From: Kuschelorhynchus macadamiae
Lineage: Eukaryota; Arthropoda; Insecta; Coleoptera; Curculionidae
NCBI GenBank assembly: GCA_030620095.1
Contig: JAUTXW010000058.1
Coordinates: forward strand, 93,351 to 157,350
Direction: 5' to 3'
DNA: 64,000 nucleotides
Shown here: piece by piece, positions 14,195 through 25,349 of the stretch
Layout of the letters: every line of letters begins with the position of its first letter
Position numbering within the stretch: position 1 is the first letter of the stretch
Notes under the pieces: generated by a model
The model's input: the letters and a program-made list of their open reading frames with translations, nothing else
Databases searched by the model: none
Told to the model about the DNA's origin: nothing
Program-made: the position numbers and the translations under genes

Positions 14195-14335
14195 GCGGAG
14201 GCAAAAATCTGATAAGCTTCTGTGAACATGCTGAAATCGGCATTTAAATGACGTTGATTAAACCGGCCACTTTGCTTTCCTGCATCGATTTTAAAAATTC
14301 GAGACACGAATTTATTTTCCTGATGACTTCACTTT
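14195..14335. repeat. Interspersed repeat, copy 1
   Basis: Shares tctgataag, aatgacgttgattaaac, tttaaaaattcgag and a cacga...ttttc..tgatg block, in the same order, with 27790-27945. Similarity spans about 150 bp. It is a dispersed repeat of unknown class with no reading frame. Confidence 0.6.
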
Positions 14336-16370
14336 TAAAAGGAAAAAATTATAGAATTATTTTACTGTTATAGTTTTTATGTTAAATATTTGTTTAATAA
14401 TGGATATTATGGTTCTAATTGACCAACCAATTATTTACAGCAGGTAAATCTGATTAGCTATGCCAAATGCAAGTAAGGGCCCTTCAGGCAAAACAGATGC
14501 AAATCACCTCTTTCAAGCAACACAAGGTCTTTTTCAATCGCTTTATTTTATTAAGGACTTCTGGTTAGTGGCGTTTAATCATAGGTCGTGAGCGAAGAAG
14601 TATAGAAGACTAGCTATATTTTTTGTATTTACACAAAAAATGGACGAGAACAGGTCTTTCTTCAATTAATGGTATTAGCAATTTTGAATCAATAACGGCA
14701 TCCATATTTAAACATAAAAAACAAAGCGAAAAACGATACACTCCTTCGAATTCCAGTACATATATGAAAATTGAAATAACTAAACACAAGTAATCTCCTC
14801 CATATTTTCAAATGTAATGTAATTTGAAAATAGTAGTCGTTAGTTTAGGCAGATCCGCGCAAAAATGGGGATGTCTGATCAAGAATGTGTTGCCTAATCA
14901 ATAACACTAGATATTATATTTCTAGATGGATCGTTTACGGTTAATGACGGATTAAAAGTACTCAGCAATTAATCAGGACAATGAAAATTGCTTTCTCAAT
15001 ATACAACACGTCGAAAAAGGGGTATGGATCAACCTTTTATTACAATTTTTTAAATGAAGCACTGTGTTTCTTTTTCAAATTCTCCTCGAGATTCTAAAAA
15101 TATTTTACATGACAAATATAGTCCATCTGATGGCATTAGTCTCTTCATGTCAGAGTAAAAGTATGAGAATATTGATTCGTTTTGCACTAGGTTAAATCAT
15201 TTTGATTTTACAGTCTCTCAATGTAGTGCATATCTTTTAAATCTCTACACATACATTAAGCGACAAAACTCAATCGTTTAAACTTGGCTATTTGGAACAG
15301 CGTCTTATTATTAATGTCAATGAAATGCTTTCCGATTAATAATTAATGTTAAATGTCAAATAAACAATTTCCGTAGTATATATTTTTTAAGTCTTTTTAG
15401 ATTTATTTATATTTTCTTACATAGCTGCATATTAAATAAAAAAATGTAATGCAAATGTAATAAACAGAGAGAGTTTCGAGACCCGATGTCACAGAAATTC
15501 AATTTTCGGAGTAAATCAGTTTTAGCATAAATGTCAAAAAAAAATTCTAGGAAACTTTTGATATAGTGTCTCACTAGGAAGTGTGTACTAATAATACAAA
15601 TATTGAGTCACAGAAAGAAATACTCCACTGGCTAATACCCCGACCTAAATTGGTTTCTACTGTTAATTCTTGGTTTAGCAATTATATAAATTTTAAGTAA
15701 TATTATTATTATTACAAGGATCCTATGATTCCTGTCTAAAACATGTGTAGCAATACCTAGGCACAATAGTTCAATATTTCAAACAATCCCGATTTTGCTC
15801 TTTATATAGAGATCACAGTATCTTTGCGGTAACGCTGGAGTAGCATAATAAGAGTCAGTAGCAAAAACCAGTGCCAGTCGTAGAATTAGCTAGCGGAGTT
15901 GTCATTTCTGTAACTATAGTTGTGATTAATGAGACAGTAAACCATTTCATAAGTAGTAAAAGGAAAGTGTTACTTAGTTTTATATTGTAAAGATATTTTC
16001 ATAGCTGACAGAGTCTAGTTTGATGCCTGTTGCAAATCGCAGTTTCTCCACACTTAAAAATTACACTGGTTAACAAGAAATTTGCCACAGAAAAAAAATT
16101 ACCTGTTTTTGGTGTTTTTTTTTTGTGCGCTGAAACCAAATATATTTTTAGAATTTTTCTATCACCCACAGTTTTTATGTTCCAGTATAAAATATAATAC
16201 AGGTAGTATATTAAATTATAATACAGGTAGCAGCTCAATATGGTGCACAAATACTTAATTTTGCAGTACACTACCTGTTTTTATTATATATTTAGCATAA
16301 TAAAGTTCAGATAAGAGAACATTTTATTATACAGGTAATATAATATAGTCTATGCCGCCGCTGCTGCCGA
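14336..16370. other. Non-coding, with a short tandem motif
   Basis: No gene is supported. Near 16195-16232 the motif ttataatacaggtag is duplicated with a 25-bp period, and related tacaggta motifs occur at 16332 and, inverted, at 16270. This lies just upstream of the family X pseudogene and may be part of its upstream region. Confidence 0.4.
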
Positions 16371-16538
16371 CGACACGTAGCCATTTTATACACCTATGAC
16401 GGTCAATCAGTCCAACGGCTTAGTCGTTTGTTAGACTTTACCAAGCGCGTTTATCGTGTCTCGTGTGCAATCCGGAATTTAGAACTATTCAGTTGTGTTT
16501 TATTTTTGGTGTATACCAAAATACCGTGTTTTTACAAA

Positions 16539-18205
16539 ATGCCTAGAAATTGTGTAAATCACCCAAACAGTTTCTGCGGTGAGTTAACGTTTAAATTCCA
16601 AAAACGTTCATTTACACCTCTGATTAAAAAATGCTACGAACAGTACTTTGGCTGTAAAATAGGAGATCAAGATAAACCTTGGGCCCCCCATATTTGTTGT
16701 GTTACTTGTGTTAAAACTCTCAAAGCCTGGGCAAAAGGAACTCGTCATATGGCATTTGCTATTCCTATGGTTTGGCGAGAACCTAAAGATCATAGCTCGG
16801 ATTGTTATTTCTGTTTAACAAATATAACTGGAATAACATCAAAATCCAAACACACAAGTATCCAAACTTACCATCGGCAATAAGACCAGTACCTCACAGT
16901 GATCAGCTACCTGTACCACAGCCTCCGGAGCATATGATCCTGAGTGATGATGAGTCGGAAGATGTTTTAGAAGTAAACAGGGCAGAAAAAAATTTGCAAT
17001 CTGATCCGCTATTTGACCCAGGTCATTTTTCAAATAAGCCACATTTGTTAAGTCAAGGGGATCTGAACGATCTTGTACGAGATTTAAACTTGTCTAAGAA
17101 GCAAGCCGAACTTCTAGGTTCTAGGTTAAAGAATTGGAATCTCCTTCAGAAGGAAACTAAAGTTTCGTTTTATCGTAGTCGTCACCAGCAATTCAGTGAC
17201 TTCTTTTCCATTGAAGATGGGATAGTGTTCTGTCATGATGTTATATCTGTAATGCGGGAACTTGAGCATGAATATAAAACAGATGAGTGGCGATTGTTCA
17301 TCGATTCGTCCAAAGTCAGCTTGAAGGCGGTTCTACTGCACAATGGAAACAGGTTTCCGTCCGTTCCTTTGGCTCATGCTACCAATATGAAGGAATCATA
17401 TGACAACATGAAGCTTCTGTTGGACAAAATTAATTATAAAGACTTTAAGTGGGCCATATGTGGTGATTTGAAAGTTGTAGCGCTTCTACTTGGAATGCAA
17501 CTTGGTTACACAAAGTATTGTTGTTTCCTTTGTGAGTGGGACAGCAGAGACAAGAAAAACCATTACACAAAGAAAGTATGGCCAGAAAGAACATGTTTGA
17601 TTCCAGGGAATAAGAACATTGTAAATCCTCCCCTTGTAGATCCTAGGAAAATTTTACTACCCCCTTTGCATATTAAGCTTGGCTTAATGAAAAATTTCGT
17701 TAAAGGTATGGGTAGAGAGGGTAATGGATTCGCGTACCTAAGAAATAAGTTTCCTAAAATCAGCGAAGCAAAAATCAAAGAGGTATATTTGTAGGACCCC
17801 AAATCAGAGAACTGCTTAAGGATGACAAATTTATTTCAGAACTCAATGCATTTGAAAAAAAAAACATGGCTATCGTTTACCAGGATTTGCACCGATTTTT
17901 TGGGAAATTACAAATCAGAAAACTATCAGGAAATTGTAAATGATCTTTTAAATTGCTATCAAAATATGGGATGTAACATGAGTTTAAAAATCCATTTTTT
18001 GCACTCACACTTGGATTTTTTTCCGAAAAATCTCGGGGCAGTCAGTGACGAGCATGGAGAAAGATTCCATCAGGATATCTCTACTATGGAAAAGCGTTAC
18101 CAGGGGAAGTGGAGTCCCAGTATGTTGGCAGACTATTGCTGGACACTCAAGAGGGATATACCTGAAGCCAAATACAAGCGAAAATGCCACATAACTACAT
18201 TTTGA
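16539..18205 (+). pseudogene. Family X transposase-like gene, intronless copy
   Basis: Starts MPRNCVNHPNSFC at the ATG at 16539. An N-terminal cysteine-rich part (ICCVTCV, DCYFC) is followed by a conserved body with WRLFIDSS, LLHNGN, WAICGDLK, CCFLCEWDSR, ILLPPLHIKLGLMKNF and, near the end, GERFHQDI and ADYCW. I recognise this as an uncharacterised multicopy protein of arthropods. The spacing FIDSS, CGDLK, GERFH suggests an RNase H-like DDE core, which is inference. Breaks relative to the second copy: a frameshift near 16853, a 1-bp loss near 17783 giving a premature TAG, and a compensating shift in an A run at 17855-17864. Introns present in the copy at 25.1-26.9 kb are absent here. An AT-rich 3' region continues to about 18430. 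Confidence 0.8.
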
Positions 18206-18234
18206 GGACAATTTTTTATTGTACAACTGACGAC

Positions 18235-18242
<8 letters not shown>

Positions 18243-18289
<47 letters not shown>
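18243..18289. repeat. (AT)n tract
   Basis: About 23 AT dinucleotides directly follow an A run that begins 33 bp after the family X stop codon. It may have grown from a poly(A)-like sequence. Confidence 0.95.
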
Positions 18290-18292
<3 letters not shown>

Positions 18293-18779
18293 TTCAAAAA
18301 TTAAAGGCCTTGTCACTATAAAACTATGCGTGATAAAAAAAATCTGAAAACATATTTGAATTGAGCGTAAAAAGTTTTATATAGTGTACCTTAAAAAAGT
18401 TTAATTTTGTTAAGCAGTGTTATTGTAGTCTACTTGGTTATGTATCTTAGAGTCTTCCGAGCACAATAGTATTTTTTGGTTTCACCCCAAAAGTTTTAAA
18501 ATTCATTGTGGATGATTCCAGGTATGATTGCTGTAAGTTAAGATGCTCAAGGCCGAATGTATTTACAGCAATTGAAAGTGCTTCATGACGTTCTCATCTT
18601 ATCAATGTAGATTTTGCTATTTTTAACAAGCCAATTCCATTAAATTTAGTGTGACTAAAAATATGCCGTTTGTCTTAAAAAAATATTTTACCCATTTATT
18701 AGGAAAAATTAAAAATATATTAAAATTAATAAAAGAAATAGGGATTCAAATGGTTTGACACGAAAAGCTGCTCACATGG

Positions 18780-19511
18780 TTGGTTTTTAGAAAAGAATTA
18801 ACTTTAACAAACTCTTACAGAATCAAATTTCATGTAAGAAATTATCGACCAACTTTATTTGAAAAAGATAAATATAGTTTACAAAAACTACAGAATGCCT
18901 GTCTCAAGTTTGCGTATGGTCATCGAAAATTTGACCATGTTACTCCTCTCTTTGTGAAATCCAGATGGTTCACCTTACAGGAAAGATTTCTGTTACATTT
19001 GGCAACAATGATTTTTAAAATTATTCAAACTAAACAACCAGAATATCTGTTTGAGAAGCTTATCCCTAGATCGAATTATTTTATTTTATTATAATATTCA
19101 CAGTAGGTTGACCCGACACTGTGGCCTGCTTAATGTCCCCAGACACATTACTGCGCTCTTTCAGCGTTCATTTGGCTACAATTCCGCGAAAATCTTTAAT
19201 TCTTTGCCATCAGGAATTACTGCTTGCTCCAGCGTCGAAACTTTTAAGAAACACATAAAAGCATTTGTTCAAACTAATAACTATATCAATTGATGGTTAT
19301 TATAATGATTATGGTTAATTTGTTATCTAGTTGTTGGAATTCTATATTTATAGGTACTTCTGATAATATTATATATATATATTTTTTTTTTTTTGTTAAA
19401 GAGGCGGTTAGATGTGAGTAGCACTTAGCTAGATCTCGCCGCCATTTTACAAGTGTATTATTTAAAATATTTGCTATGAAATAAAGACATTATTTATTTA
19501 TTTATTTATTT
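18780..19511 (+). pseudogene. LINE 3' fragment (CR1/Jockey-like)
   Basis: The first frame (18780-19094) reads LQKLQNACLKFAYG, HVTPLFVKSRWFTLQERF and IIQTKQPEYLFEKLI. After a frameshift near 19075, a second frame reads RLTRHCGLLNVPRHIT, LFQRSFGYNSAKIFNSLPSG and ends at 19293. This is the typical C-terminal region, beyond the reverse transcriptase core, of CR1/Jockey-type non-LTR retrotransposons. About 190 bp of 3' UTR follow, then a short tail of repeated attt at 19486-19511, as expected for target-primed reverse transcription of this group. The insertion is 5'-truncated. Confidence 0.8.
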
Positions 19512-20329
19512 AATTACAATATTTTAGACATGAGATGGTACAAAGTTATGCAATGGAATGCTCATTTTCGACGAACTTTAATTTTGATATTATTGTTATT
19601 AAATTCAACATATTTAAATCAAAATTAATTAAAGAATTTATATTTAAATTAAATTCCAGGATATAAATATGTTTTCGTTTAGGGAAATTATTTATAGTGC
19701 ATATATGAATAAAAATTATATTCTAGTAAAGTACAATATTACAAATTTGAATATTTTGTAAACTGTTGGCTGTAAATATAAAATTCAATGCAATTTTTTC
19801 CTAGCTCATTATTTATAAATTATTATTTTTTGACATTTTGCGATAAATCCAGTGGTTTGCTTATTATTATTATTTAACTGTTATAACTAAGCGAGCTCTT
19901 TTTGGTACCAAAACCAAAATCCCCCAGGAATATTAGTATGCAACAGGGTGAAAACCAAATTCAAGTCCTTCTAGTTGTTGCAGAGAATACCGACATACAG
20001 GTAGAAAAGAGAATCTCTAAAAATATGCTATTTTTAATTATTGCAAGGTAATAAATTTTTCGCAAAATGTTAACGGACCGAATTTACATATAAGTTAGGA
20101 AAGAATAAAATTTGACTTTTTTATTCGAAATCAACAGTTATAAAAATATTCAAATTTTTGCACCCACTATAACATATTTTTACACACCACAAAAATATTT
20201 TTACACCCCGGAATATAATCATTACAGCAGCTAAAACAACATGTTTGATTTTTTTAATTAATAGTAATTGAATATATATGATATTCAATTTAGATAATAA
20301 CGGCTATTTATGATATTAATGTGAGAAAT
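19512..20329. other. Non-coding, AT-rich
   Basis: No coding sequence, repeat array or RNA gene is supported between the LINE tail and the repeat preceding the piggyBac element. Confidence 0.5.
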
Positions 20330-20510
20330 GGATGTTTGCGGCACGCATATGAAAGTTTACGGAACAAGCAATGCGAGTTTCGCAATTCATGTGAGTGGCT
20401 TAAATGCATTTTCTCCACGAGTATAAAATAATTTTATTTCTATAATCATGCGAAAAGTAAAATGTACACAGTTCGGGAAACACTCTTCCCAAATACCTTA
20501 TAAATACGTA
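20330..20510. repeat. Dispersed repeat left of piggyBac
   Basis: Contains ttcgcaatt, agtttacggaac and cgggaaacactcttcccaaa plus taccttataaatac. The same blocks occur in the same order and orientation at 24495-24625, on the other side of the piggyBac element. The two are about 4.15 kb apart. Confidence 0.75.
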
Positions 20511-20727
20511 ACGTATGATAACGTATGAAATCAAATGATTTTCTAACCCCGACTGAAGGCATGGTAATTGCAAAGAAATTATTCATTTTCAAATTACAAT
20601 AAAATATACAACCCAAAACAAACGGGAAACCATTCATTAACTATCCATACTATTTATTTGCGCATGGAAATTCCTTCCATAAAAACATTACACGTTCAAA
20701 ACATTATTCCCATCATCCCCGCTCCCG

Positions 20728-20767
20728 TTAACCTTTCAGAGATAACGTACGGACTGTGAGTCCGACG
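20728..20767 (+). other. Left end: TTAA, TIR, palindromic motif
   Basis: TTAA (20728-20731), 17-bp terminal repeat (20732-20748), then the motif cggactgtgagtccg (20750-20764), which is itself an inverted repeat (cggact/agtccg with a gtg loop). In piggyBac such internal repeats bind transposase; here binding is inferred. Confidence 0.95.
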
Positions 20768-20946
20768 GTCGAATAATTTGCCGATATTTCACGACTCATT
20801 TCGACCTTGGTCCGCGCCTGCTCTCTAGCTTCATGTATGGGGGTACTCTATTCAGTGCTGAGTTGGCAGTTGTGTAGTGCGCACGTTATCCAAGTTGTTA
20901 CAAAAATTTTCGTCAGGCTAAAATTGCAAAGTATCACATTTCTAAG

Positions 20947-21683
20947 GTAAATATATTTATTTATTATTTTATTTAAGTTCACATACCTATATGTTAGTTA
21001 TTTAGTTACTTAGTTAGTTAATTAGTTATTATTATGTATGTGTGGGTTAAATCTTGAAAGTAAGTTCTGCTTTTCTCGTTTCCAGAATTAAATGAAATTT
21101 GGTATACTTATAAAAAATTGGTGACAGATCAATATTATAGTGCTAAATGGTGAATGTTGCACAGGGTGCGCAAAAAAAATCTAAATGGTAAAAAATCAGA
21201 TCTGGTTATTGGAATTGACTGAAACTTGGTATACTTATATAAACCCTATTATAATACAATATTATGGTGTCAAATAGTAAATATTTTATACAGGGTGCTC
21301 AAAAAATACTAGATAGTAAAAAACTGTTAAGGTTATTGGAATTGACTGAAATTTGTCGTACGTATAATGTTTATAAACCCGTCGACAATAAATATTATAG
21401 TAATTATAAACTATAGAAGGTGAGTAAAAATATATTATACAAGGTGCGTAAAAAATGTTAAATACAACGAAATAGTTTTCGTTATCGAAACTAACTGTAA
21501 TTTGGCATTGATATATAAACCCTAAACCCCATGGCAATAAGATATTATGGTGTCATACAGTGAATGCCTTATACATGGTGCGTAAAAAAATATTGAAAAA
21601 AGTATAAAATTAAAAAAAAATTAATGGCTGTTATATGTTATAAAGCCATGTATATGCTTTACTGATGTGAACTTTTTTTACAG
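20947..21683 (+). other. Putative 5' UTR intron of piggyBac transposase
   Basis: A donor aag|gtaaat at 20947 and an acceptor ttttttacag ending at 21683 bracket 737 bp. The acceptor lies 10 bp before the transposase ATG at 21694, so the intron would separate a non-coding first exon from the coding exon. About 500 bp of it is a tandem repeat. Confidence 0.6.
21084..21600 (+). repeat. About 127-bp tandem array inside the piggyBac intron
   Basis: Units begin at 21084, 21211 and 21338 (127-bp period) and at 21486 (a longer third unit). Each has a variant of ggaattgactgaaatttggt, then tataaaccc, caatattatggtgtca and tacagggtgcgcaaaaaa. Four diverged copies are present. The motif acagggtgc resembles common insect MITE termini. 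Confidence 0.8.
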
Positions 21684-21693
21684 ATTTTTTATT

Positions 21694-23520
21694 ATGTCTT
21701 GGTACGAAAAAGATCAAGCATATCTTGCAAAGCTACATGCGGAATATGTGTCTGATCCTGAGAAAGAAGCGGACTTTGACGATGACGACACTAGTTTGCA
21801 AGGCGGATTCGAAGAGGAAGAGGACAACAACATTGAAATGGAGCAAGCAAATATTGAGGAAAAATCAGAGAAGGAAGAGAGAGAAGACCACAACATTGAG
21901 ATGGAACAAGATATTGAGGAAAAAACCGAGGAGGTTCCAGAAATGAATCATGTCCGACAAAGGGTGCCGCACTTTATTGCCAAGAACGGAAAAACTAAAT
22001 GGAGAAAGCATGTAGGAAACCAACGGGTACGAACTCGCCGGGAAAATATTATTAGTGTAAAAATTTGTGGAGTAAAGGGGGAAGCTCGAAATAAGAATAG
22101 TGCATTAGAGATATGGAGTTGTTTTTTCACTGAAGATATGTTACAAAAAATTGTAGATAACACGAATATTTTTATAGAATTGTGTGCATACGATACCAAT
22201 GTTTATAGGTCTACAAAAAAAACTGATCTTCTGGAACTAAGGGCGCTACTAGGACTTTTGTACATAGCTGGAGTAACCAAAAATAATCGTAGAAATGCAG
22301 AAGATCTCTTTAGGACTAACGGCACAGCTCCAGAAATTTTTAGACTAACAATGTCCCTTCAAAGGTTTAAATTTTTACTTAGACACATTCGTTTTGACGA
22401 TAAGCGAATACGCTTTGAGAGACAAAAACACGACAAATTGGCTCCTATTAGAAAGTTTTTTGATGCTTTTAATTCAAATCTACCTAAGCATTTTTCTTTA
22501 TCAGCATATGCAACAGTGGATGAAAAACTGGAAGCCTTTCGTGGCAGGTGCGGCTTTAGAGTATATATTCCTAATAAACCCAATAAATATGGGATAAAGA
22601 TCTATGCCTTAGTAGACGCTAAGTTCCCTTATACCGCAAAACTAGAGGTTTATGTTGGACAACAGCCAGGTGGACCGTATAAAGTTAATACAAGCAATAT
22701 TGCCCTTGTTCCTCGCCTTTGTGAGCCAATATTTGGTTCTAATAGAAATGTCACAATGGACAATTTTTTTACAAGCTTGAACTTGGCCGAGCTACTTTTG
22801 AACGAACATAAACTCACGATGATCGGCACCATAAGAAAAAATAAACCAGAGCTTCCCCTGCAATTTTCTAACCCTGCGAGGCCGGAAAAAACCAGTATGT
22901 TTGGATTTCAAGAAAAAGCTACCATTGTTTCATACATACCTAGAAAAAACAAAAATGTAATTTTACTGTCAACGATGCACCATGACGATGTGCTAGACGA
23001 AATTACGGGTAAGCCACAAATCATAATTGATTATAATAACTCTAAAGGAGGTGTAAACCTAGTTGATAAAATGTGTGCCGCCTACAATTGCGCTCGAGCC
23101 ACTTGTCGATGGCCTATGGTAATTTTTTATTCGGCAATGAATATAGCCGGAATCAACTCATTTATAATTAATAAATATAAATCAAATCCTATAGATAAGA
23201 CTCCTAGAAGACTGTTTTTAGAAGCCCTAGGTACGGAACTCCTAAGTGATCACCTGAAACGTCGGTATTTAAATCAAAGAATTCCAAGATTAATTAGGTC
23301 AAGAATAAAAGAAATTTGCCGAATCGAAGAACCAATTAATCCAGCCCCTAATCCACAGCCTGATCATCGAGGTCGTTGTTTTTACTGTAGCAGTAAAAAG
23401 AATCGGCCAACACGATATATTTGTCAAAAATGTAAGAAGTATGTATGCTTAGAACACACCAAATGCATCTGCAATAACTGTTTACAGGATGATATTGCCG
23501 AAGAATGTAGCGAAAATTGA
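21694..23520 (+). CDS. piggyBac transposase, intact
   Basis: An uninterrupted frame of 608 residues starting MSWYEKDQ at 21694. I prefer this ATG because upstream codons run through a splice-acceptor-like ttttttacag. Residues about 20-80 form a very acidic segment (EEEEDNNIEMEQ and similar). The DDE_Tnp_1_7 domain follows, with catalytic aspartates expected at D276 (ATVDEKLEAF), D356 (VTMDNFFTS) and D458 (GGVNLVDKMC). The spacings of 80 and 102 residues are close to those of the classical enzyme. The C-terminus (about 562-597) is a cysteine-rich finger beginning CFYCSSKK, with CQKCKKYVC and CICNNC, which binds subterminal DNA and the nucleus in known relatives. Length fits the family (about 600 residues). 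No lesion is visible. Confidence 0.95.
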   Translation: MSWYEKDQAYLAKLHAEYVSDPEKEADFDDDDTSLQGGFEEEEDNNIEMEQANIEEKSEKEEREDHNIEMEQDIEEKTEEVPEMNHVRQRVPHFIAKNGKTKWRKHVGNQRVRTRRENIISVKICGVKGEARNKNSALEIWSCFFTEDMLQKIVDNTNIFIELCAYDTNVYRSTKKTDLLELRALLGLLYIAGVTKNNRRNAEDLFRTNGTAPEIFRLTMSLQRFKFLLRHIRFDDKRIRFERQKHDKLAPIRKFFDAFNSNLPKHFSLSAYATVDEKLEAFRGRCGFRVYIPNKPNKYGIKIYALVDAKFPYTAKLEVYVGQQPGGPYKVNTSNIALVPRLCEPIFGSNRNVTMDNFFTSLNLAELLLNEHKLTMIGTIRKNKPELPLQFSNPARPEKTSMFGFQEKATIVSYIPRKNKNVILLSTMHHDDVLDEITGKPQIIIDYNNSKGGVNLVDKMCAAYNCARATCRWPMVIFYSAMNIAGINSFIINKYKSNPIDKTPRRLFLEALGTELLSDHLKRRYLNQRIPRLIRSRIKEICRIEEPINPAPNPQPDHRGRCFYCSSKKNRPTRYICQKCKKYVCLEHTKCICNNCLQDDIAEECSEN

Positions 23521-23829
23521 TCGTCTACGTTCGTTTACCTATCAAACATTACTATTTGGAAAAGTTATTTTTTTAATGTTTTATGATATTATTAAGGATA
23601 TGTAATGATATTTTTGATTTAATTTAATGTTTGTATTTTTTTCCACTCCAATATAAGGAAGGGGTGCTTGTATTTTACGTTAATTTTTAAACTGCTGTTT
23701 GAATTACTATTTGTAATAAAAATTTTTTCATATATATATTTTTTAATAGTTTTAATACATATCAAAAATATCCATAGGATATAAAGCGATTTTTTGAAAC
23801 ATATATATTTTTTTCTGAATTTTTAAAAT

Positions 23830-23894
23830 TACGGACTGTGAGTCCGACGTTATCCTTCGTGTTCCATCAAGTCACGTTATCTCTGAAAGGTTAA
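23830..23894 (+). other. Right end: palindromic motif, TIR, TTAA
   Basis: The same 20-bp subterminal motif as at the left end, in direct orientation (23830-23849). It is followed by a 24-bp spacer, the terminal repeat (23874-23890) and TTAA (23891-23894). Confidence 0.95.
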
Positions 23895-24494
23895 TCGAAC
23901 ATCTTTTAACATCTTTTTAACATTTCCATTGTCGGTACGTGCACTCAAAAATTCGAATGTAATACGCAGAATTTTTGTTATAATCGCTTTTACTTTTGTG
24001 ACTACTCCTAACTCCATATTACTCTAGCGAAGAGCGGTATTGTCTCATATTTATTTCAACTTTATTTATTTAACGTATTCCGCTATAAAAATAGAGGAAG
24101 GAATACGGAAAAAGAAATCACTTGATAAGAAGGTGATTTTGCTATTTTAGCCCTGTTAGAAACATATTTTTGATAATTGCAGATAGCAGATTTATCAGCT
24201 AGTACGTCTCCCCGTTCGCTCGAGTTAATGGTATTCTTTCCGTTCAGTCGATATGGAAGGCCATGGAACAGGGTTCGTTGTAATAAGGATAATTAAGTAC
24301 AGAAGTAATTTGTTAAAAGCATTAAGGGTTTCTTTCGCTCGCATTTAGGATTATTTTTACGTATTAAGGAATTTATTTCTGTTAAGTTTACTGTTAACAT
24401 ACGGTTATTTCTCTATTTGCGGTATACAATATACCAATCATTGTGTTGTCAACTTAAGTTTTATTGATCTATTATGACACTGATCTAAAAATGC
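23895..24494. other. Non-coding
   Basis: Slightly GC-richer than the average but no coding frame or recognisable repeat. Confidence 0.5.
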
Positions 24495-24625
24495 CTGTTT
24501 GAGGCGCACATATGATAGTTTGCGGAACGAGCAATGTGGGTTTCGCAATTGATGTGCGAAAGGTAAAGTGCTTTACATAAGGTTCGGGAAACACTCTTCC
24601 CAAATACCTTATAAATACCTAACGT
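24495..24625. repeat. Dispersed repeat right of piggyBac
   Basis: Partner of 20330-20510. Shares the gtttg.ggc.c.catatga, ttcgcaatt and cgggaaacactcttcccaaa blocks in the same orientation. The copies differ at many positions, so they predate the piggyBac insertion. Confidence 0.75.
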
Positions 24626-24999
24626 ACTTATATACTTCATATGTACACCCATTTAAATTTAAACAAAAATTAAAATAAATTGGCTTATTAAGAATTTACT
24701 ACTTTATTAAAAAAAGTAAAACCTATTTACAGAACCAGCTTCTTATGTGAATACCAAACTTTGAGTTATGTACAATAATTAGGTAAACCAGTCTTTCTAA
24801 ATAAATTAATAGTAAATAAACAATTAAGTCTTTATTATCTTATCTTATGAGCTGTGCTTTTAATTAAATTAATTTACGGTCCACATACTAGTGCCAAAAT
24901 TAGAGCACATTTCGCAGCAGCGGCTTAAAGTGACATTTTTTAAACTGAAATAGGTACGAAAATGTCTTTTTTTTCAAGCTCGTAGAAAAAATGTACTTA

Positions 25000-25118
25000 T
25001 CTCAACTTAATGGAAAAATTACTCTTCGAGATTTTTTCAGTTCTTCAAATTTCAGGGTGCCTAGATGATGAAAAACATGTTTTCTCAATTCCGTCGGTCT
25101 GTCTGTCTGTCTGTCACC
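25000..25118 (+). repeat. Fragment of the gtctgtctgtc interspersed family
   Basis: The segment tcttcaaatttcagggtgcc followed by gaaaaacatgttttctcaat and repeated gtctgtct matches parts of the 46.8-55.6 kb tandem units (for example 47605-47650). It abuts the family X copy that begins near 25147, so a junction between two repeats lies between 25118 and 25147. Confidence 0.75.
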
Positions 25119-25349
25119 AAATCGTAAGGCAAATATCACGCGTTTTGTGCAAAAAATGTATCACGCCTACTTTGGGATTAAAGTCGGGGACCAAGACAAG
25201 TCGTTTGCTCCGCACATTTGCTACCAAACAAGGTTTGCGACGATGGAGCACTAAGAAACAAACATGCCTACCATTTGGCATATCGATGGTTTGGCGTGAA
25301 GGAAAAGATCATACGACTGACTGCTATTTTTGTATGACTAATCTGAAAG

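Larger units (their letters stand above)
20728..23894 (+). mobile_element. Complete piggyBac-type transposon
   Basis: The element runs from TTAA at 20728-20731 to TTAA at 23891-23894. TTAA duplication is the diagnostic target site of piggyBac. The 17-bp terminal repeats CCTTTCAGAGATAACGT (20732-20748) and its exact complement (23874-23890) match perfectly. A 20-bp subterminal motif, tacggactgtgagtccgacg, is present at 20748-20767 and 23830-23849. It sits directly against the left terminal repeat and 24 bp from the right one, an asymmetry like that of classical piggyBac ends. The interior holds one uninterrupted transposase gene with a 5' intron and an AATAAA at 23715. Perfect ends and an intact gene suggest recent insertion. 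Confidence 0.96.

Noticed and set aside
16802..17794. Separate 330-residue gene
   Set aside because: It is the middle of the family X pseudogene, delimited by two frameshifts. The start Met is not the family start.
21667..21693. Nine extra N-terminal codons of the piggyBac transposase
   Set aside because: They begin at GTG and read through a splice-acceptor-like ttttttacag. The ATG at 21694 is more plausible.
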